Shown piece after piece: positions 61,496 to 64,000 of a stretch of DNA of 64,000 bases (its first letter is position 1; each line of letters opens with the position of its first letter). The notes under the pieces were generated by a model, which saw only the letters and a program-made list of their open reading frames with translations, was not told the origin of the DNA and searched no databases. A program made the position numbers and the translations under genes. The stretch covers positions 65,148 to 129,147 of the forward strand of contig UQJW01000004.1 of the NCBI GenBank assembly GCA_900541485.1, written 5' to 3'. This DNA comes from an uncultured Dialister sp. (lineage in GTDB: Bacteria; Bacillota; Negativicutes; Veillonellales; Dialisteraceae).

Positions 61496-62104
61496 ATGTT
61501 AAAGAAATTAGTTTTATGTTCTATCCTTGCTTTGTCCCTCACCGGTGCGGCCCAGGCGTCTGTCCGTGATGCCGTCCGTGATGACGGTTTCGGTCTGCAT
61601 CTCACGTATCCCGCCATTCACACCCATAAAGGTTCTGTCAACAATACGCTGAATAAATTTGTCCGCTTTTATGTAGATGATGCGATTCGTGTCTATGAAA
61701 GCAATCTTTATGATGAAGTGTACATGAATTATGATGTAACTTATGAAGATAAGCAGTATGTATCCGTTTTGCTTTCCACCACATTCCAGAAACGCGCTCT
61801 CGCTCATCCGGAAAACAGAGAATTTGCATTCATTCTCGATAAGAAAACCGGTGAAAGAGCGGATTTATCCCGTCTTGTCCCCAGACGCAAGGAACTGGTC
61901 AAAGATCTCAAGGCAGGCAAGCTTGTACTTCTGAGCGGAAAGAACAAAAAGGTTCTCTATGATGATTCTTTCGTGCCCGAAAAAGATTCGGATAATTATT
62001 TCCTTACCAAAGACGGCCACATCGCCGTTCTTTATGGACGGGGCGAATTGGCGCCGAGCTACATGGGCAGTACCTATGTCGTTCTTCCCGCCACTTTAAA
62101 ATGA
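61496..62104 (+). CDS. Exported DUF3298-like protein
   Basis: A 202-residue protein with a cleavable signal peptide (KKLVLCSILALSLTGAAQASV, cleavage after AQA). The mature part starts LHLTYPAIHTHKGSVNNTLNKFV and has AFILDKKTGERADLSRLVP, wording typical of the DUF4163/DUF3298 pair seen in RsiV, PdaC and many Firmicute surface proteins. It is probably periplasmic in a diderm. Binding partner unknown. A separate gene with a GGAGT Shine-Dalgarno and its own terminator. Confidence 0.72.
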   Translation: MLKKLVLCSILALSLTGAAQASVRDAVRDDGFGLHLTYPAIHTHKGSVNNTLNKFVRFYVDDAIRVYESNLYDEVYMNYDVTYEDKQYVSVLLSTTFQKRALAHPENREFAFILDKKTGERADLSRLVPRRKELVKDLKAGKLVLLSGKNKKVLYDDSFVPEKDSDNYFLTKDGHIAVLYGRGELAPSYMGSTYVVLPATLK

Positions 62105-62118
62105 GATAAAGAAATATA

Positions 62119-62152
62119 CAAAAAGGACTTCCTGCAAAGGTTGTCCTTTTTA
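62119..62152. terminator. Bidirectional terminator
   Basis: AAAAAGGAC and GTCCTTTTT pair around TTCCTGCAAAGGTT between two convergent genes. Confidence 0.85.
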
Positions 62153-62887
62153 CATGCCGTTTTTACGTTTTTCCCTGACCGGTTCGAACTGTTTCAAAAG
62201 GTCGGGCATGGTTTCGCTTTTCCAAATCCACTGCGGTGCCGATTCCTCCGCTTTTTCCTTAGCCGCTTTGAGATCATAGTAAACCTGCCATTTCGCTTCT
62301 CTCAGGCTTTCTCCCGTCTGTCTGAGAAGGTAGGCGGGGTGAAAGGTAGGCATGACGGGTATATTTTTATAGGTAATCCATGTCCCTCTTGCACGGACAA
62401 TTCCCGCATCGTGTCCCAAAAAGAAGCGGAGTGCCACTTTTCCGAGTCCGATAATGACTTTGGGATTCACCAGCCGTATTTCTTCTTCGAGCCATATTTT
62501 TCCGCATGTTTCCCCTTCTTTGGCGGAAGGTGTTCTGTTTCCTTCCGGGCGGCACTTTACGATATTCGTAACATAGACATGGTCTCTTGTGATTCCCACG
62601 GAAGCAAGTGCTTTATCCAAAAGTTGTCCTGACGGTCCGACGAGGGGTCCGCCGTATTCATCTTCCACACTGCCGGGGCCCTCCCCGACAATCATGAGCG
62701 GTGAGTCTGAAGGTCCCGTAGAAAGCACGGGTCCTCTTCCGCCTTCGCTGCGGAGCGGACAGCGGCGGCAACCGTGAATAGCTTTTTCAAGCGCTTCATA
62801 GTCGGGAAAATGATACGCCTCTCCGAGAAATTCCGCCCGTATGCGTGCTCTGTATTCTTCGGCATCTTCGTTTCCCCATAAATCCAT
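62150..62887 (-). CDS. Family 4 uracil-DNA glycosylase
   Basis: A 245-residue type-4 UDG. GRRCPL-like CRRCPLRSEGG and KCRPEGNRTP with ETCGKIWL supply the four iron-sulfur cysteines. LMIVGEGPGSVEDEYGGPLVGPSG is the uracil-recognition motif, and PTFHPAYLLRQ near the end is the second active-site loop. It removes uracil from DNA in base-excision repair. It starts 20 bases after dnaB and is probably read with it. Confidence 0.95.
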   Translation of the reverse strand: MDLWGNEDAEEYRARIRAEFLGEAYHFPDYEALEKAIHGCRRCPLRSEGGRGPVLSTGPSDSPLMIVGEGPGSVEDEYGGPLVGPSGQLLDKALASVGITRDHVYVTNIVKCRPEGNRTPSAKEGETCGKIWLEEEIRLVNPKVIIGLGKVALRFFLGHDAGIVRARGTWITYKNIPVMPTFHPAYLLRQTGESLREAKWQVYYDLKAAKEKAEESAPQWIWKSETMPDLLKQFEPVREKRKNGM

Positions 62888-62907
62888 CGCTCTTCCCAGC
62901 CTTTCTC

Positions 62908-64000
62908 TTACATCTCCGGATCTTCTCTGTCTGTCAGTTCATAGAATAAAGTAAATTCACCGGCAAAGCTCATTTTTACAACGCCGGTCGGGCCGTTTCT
63001 GTTTTTGGCAAGAATGACTTCCGTCTCTCTCTGTAGCGGATCTCCTTCCGCTATTTCTTTATTATAGTAGGCATCTCTGTAAAGGAAACATACCAAGTCG
63101 GCGTCCTGTTCGATAGAACCCGATTCACGGAGGTCCGACAACATAGGCCGGTGGTTCGGTCTCGCATCGGGTCCGCGGGAAAGCTGGGACAAGGCAATGA
63201 CCGGTACATTCAATTCTCTTGCCAGACTTTTCAGAGAACGGGAAATTTCAGAAATTTCCTGCTGGCGGCTTTCGCTGTACCTCGAATTTCTCCCCGTCAT
63301 CAGTTGGAGATAGTCGATGATAACCACGTCAAGCCCTTTTTCCGCTTTGAGACGGCGGCATTTCGAACGAATCTGCGATACCGTCACGCCCGGTGTGTCG
63401 TCGATATAGAGAGGCGCTTCCATAAATACGCTGGCCGCTTTGGAAAGATTCAGCCATTCTTTTTCCCCCTGGATTCGTCCCGTTTTCAGCCGTTGGCTGT
63501 CAATCAGGGCGGTGGAGCTTAAAAGACGGTGGACAAGCTCATCTCTTCCCATTTCCAGTGAAAAGAACGCCACTGTTTTTCTCGCATGGGAAAGGCTGAT
63601 ATTTTTAGCTATATTAAGAACAAATGCCGTTTTACCCATAGACGGGCGGGCAGCTACGATGACGAGATTTCCTTTCTGCAGTCCCGTGGTAAAACTGTCA
63701 AGTCCTGCAAATCCTGTAGGAAGTCCCGTAATCGGTTCATGATTTTGTGCCTGTCTTGTAATATTTTCAAGGCTCTGGTGGACCGCTTCCCCGACGGGAA
63801 CAAATCCGCCTTTTCTGTCGTCTTTGGTGACCTGGAGAATCGATTTCTCCGCATTGTCGACAATGTCTTCCACCGCATCTTCTTCCGTGTAGGCCGCATC
63901 GGCAATCGTTCCCGCTGCATCAATCAGTTGGCGTAGTTTCGATTTACCTGCCACGATTTCCGCATGCCGTTCGATTCCTTTTGTGGTAATGACATGCTCG
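62908..64000 (-). CDS. dnaB: Replicative DNA helicase DnaB (5' end beyond window)
   Basis: The frame is open to base 64000, so the first residues, and most of the N-terminal domain, lie outside; about 364 residues are visible of a usual 440-450. The visible part starts in the N-terminal domain (TTKGIERHAEIV) and has the RecA-like C-terminal domain: LPTGFAGLDSFTTGLQKGN, Walker A AARPSMGKTAFVLNIA, Walker B VIIDYLQLM and the loop SQLSRGPDARPNHRPMLSDLRESG. DnaB unwinds DNA at the fork in the cytoplasm. Confidence 0.97.
   Translation of the reverse strand, partial: EHVITTKGIERHAEIVAGKSKLRQLIDAAGTIADAAYTEEDAVEDIVDNAEKSILQVTKDDRKGGFVPVGEAVHQSLENITRQAQNHEPITGLPTGFAGLDSFTTGLQKGNLVIVAARPSMGKTAFVLNIAKNISLSHARKTVAFFSLEMGRDELVHRLLSSTALIDSQRLKTGRIQGEKEWLNLSKAASVFMEAPLYIDDTPGVTVSQIRSKCRRLKAEKGLDVVIIDYLQLMTGRNSRYSESRQQEISEISRSLKSLARELNVPVIALSQLSRGPDARPNHRPMLSDLRESGSIEQDADLVCFLYRDAYYNKEIAEGDPLQRETEVILAKNRNGPTGVVKMSFAGEFTLFYELTDREDPEM

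Overview
The window looks like chromosome of a diderm Firmicute (Negativicutes, Veillonellaceae/Dialister-like). The protein families are Firmicute-type: a CcpN-like repressor next to a PEP synthase regulatory kinase, T-box leaders and a B. subtilis-type pyridoxal kinase. Alongside them is a lipopolysaccharide/O-antigen assembly block, which only an outer-membrane Firmicute would need. Dialister is my best guess for the genus; this is inferred from gene families, not from a search.

Layout. 1-4.2 kb: end of a surface-polysaccharide cluster (HAD protein, DUF4422 transferase, WbaP-like priming transferase, UDP-galactopyranose mutase). 4.2-10.4 kb: one leftward operon from a consensus promoter at 10.42 kb, with major pilin, prepilin peptidase, four minor prepilins, PilM/N-like and PilO-like proteins, a degenerate shikimate-kinase-like protein and phosphofructokinase. 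10.5-19.2 kb: LPS block with a WaaP/Bud32-like kinase, GT9, two divergently transcribed related GT4s, GT8, O-antigen ligase, GT2 and a TupA-like gene broken by a TAG codon. 19.3-23.5 kb: UDP-glucose dehydrogenase and four small housekeeping or unknown genes. 23.5-25.2 kb: a 1.7-kb non-coding stretch with duplicated dispersed repeats and then a cluster of DnaA boxes beside A+T-rich DNA.

25.2-35.4 kb: Bcp peroxiredoxin, a five-gene peptide/nickel-type ABC transporter operon, a gluconeogenic PEP synthase module (ppsA, CcpN-like repressor, PEP synthase regulatory kinase) with matching operator-like sites, and tRNA-Gln and tRNA-His. 35.6-43.3 kb: cyclodeaminase-like protein, CLC chloride transporter, and a methionine region. 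In the methionine region two almost identical 337/338-bp T-box leaders lie as inverted repeats around mntR and pdxK, one driving an amino-acid binding protein plus homocysteine methyltransferase and the other driving metQ.

43.4-49.0 kb: a complete type II-C CRISPR-Cas locus. It has 13 perfect repeats plus one degenerate repeat, cas2, cas1, a 1078-residue Cas9 and a Neisseria-like tracrRNA with its own consensus promoter. The repeats end in TATAAT, which suggests each repeat carries a promoter and that crRNAs are read toward the cas genes. 49-64 kb: YigZ, Sel1-repeat protein, 2-oxoacid:ferredoxin oxidoreductase, alpha/beta hydrolase, TatD, nitrilase, a metal/cobalamin-type binding protein, tRNA-Gly, a heavy-metal ATPase with a separate metal-binding chaperone and an ArsR repressor, two unknown membrane or exported proteins, a family-4 uracil-DNA glycosylase and the 5'-truncated dnaB.

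Start sites were moved from the longest open frame where a Shine-Dalgarno sequence or neighbouring overlap argued for it; each case is noted. All functional calls rest on recognised motifs and context, without database searches.
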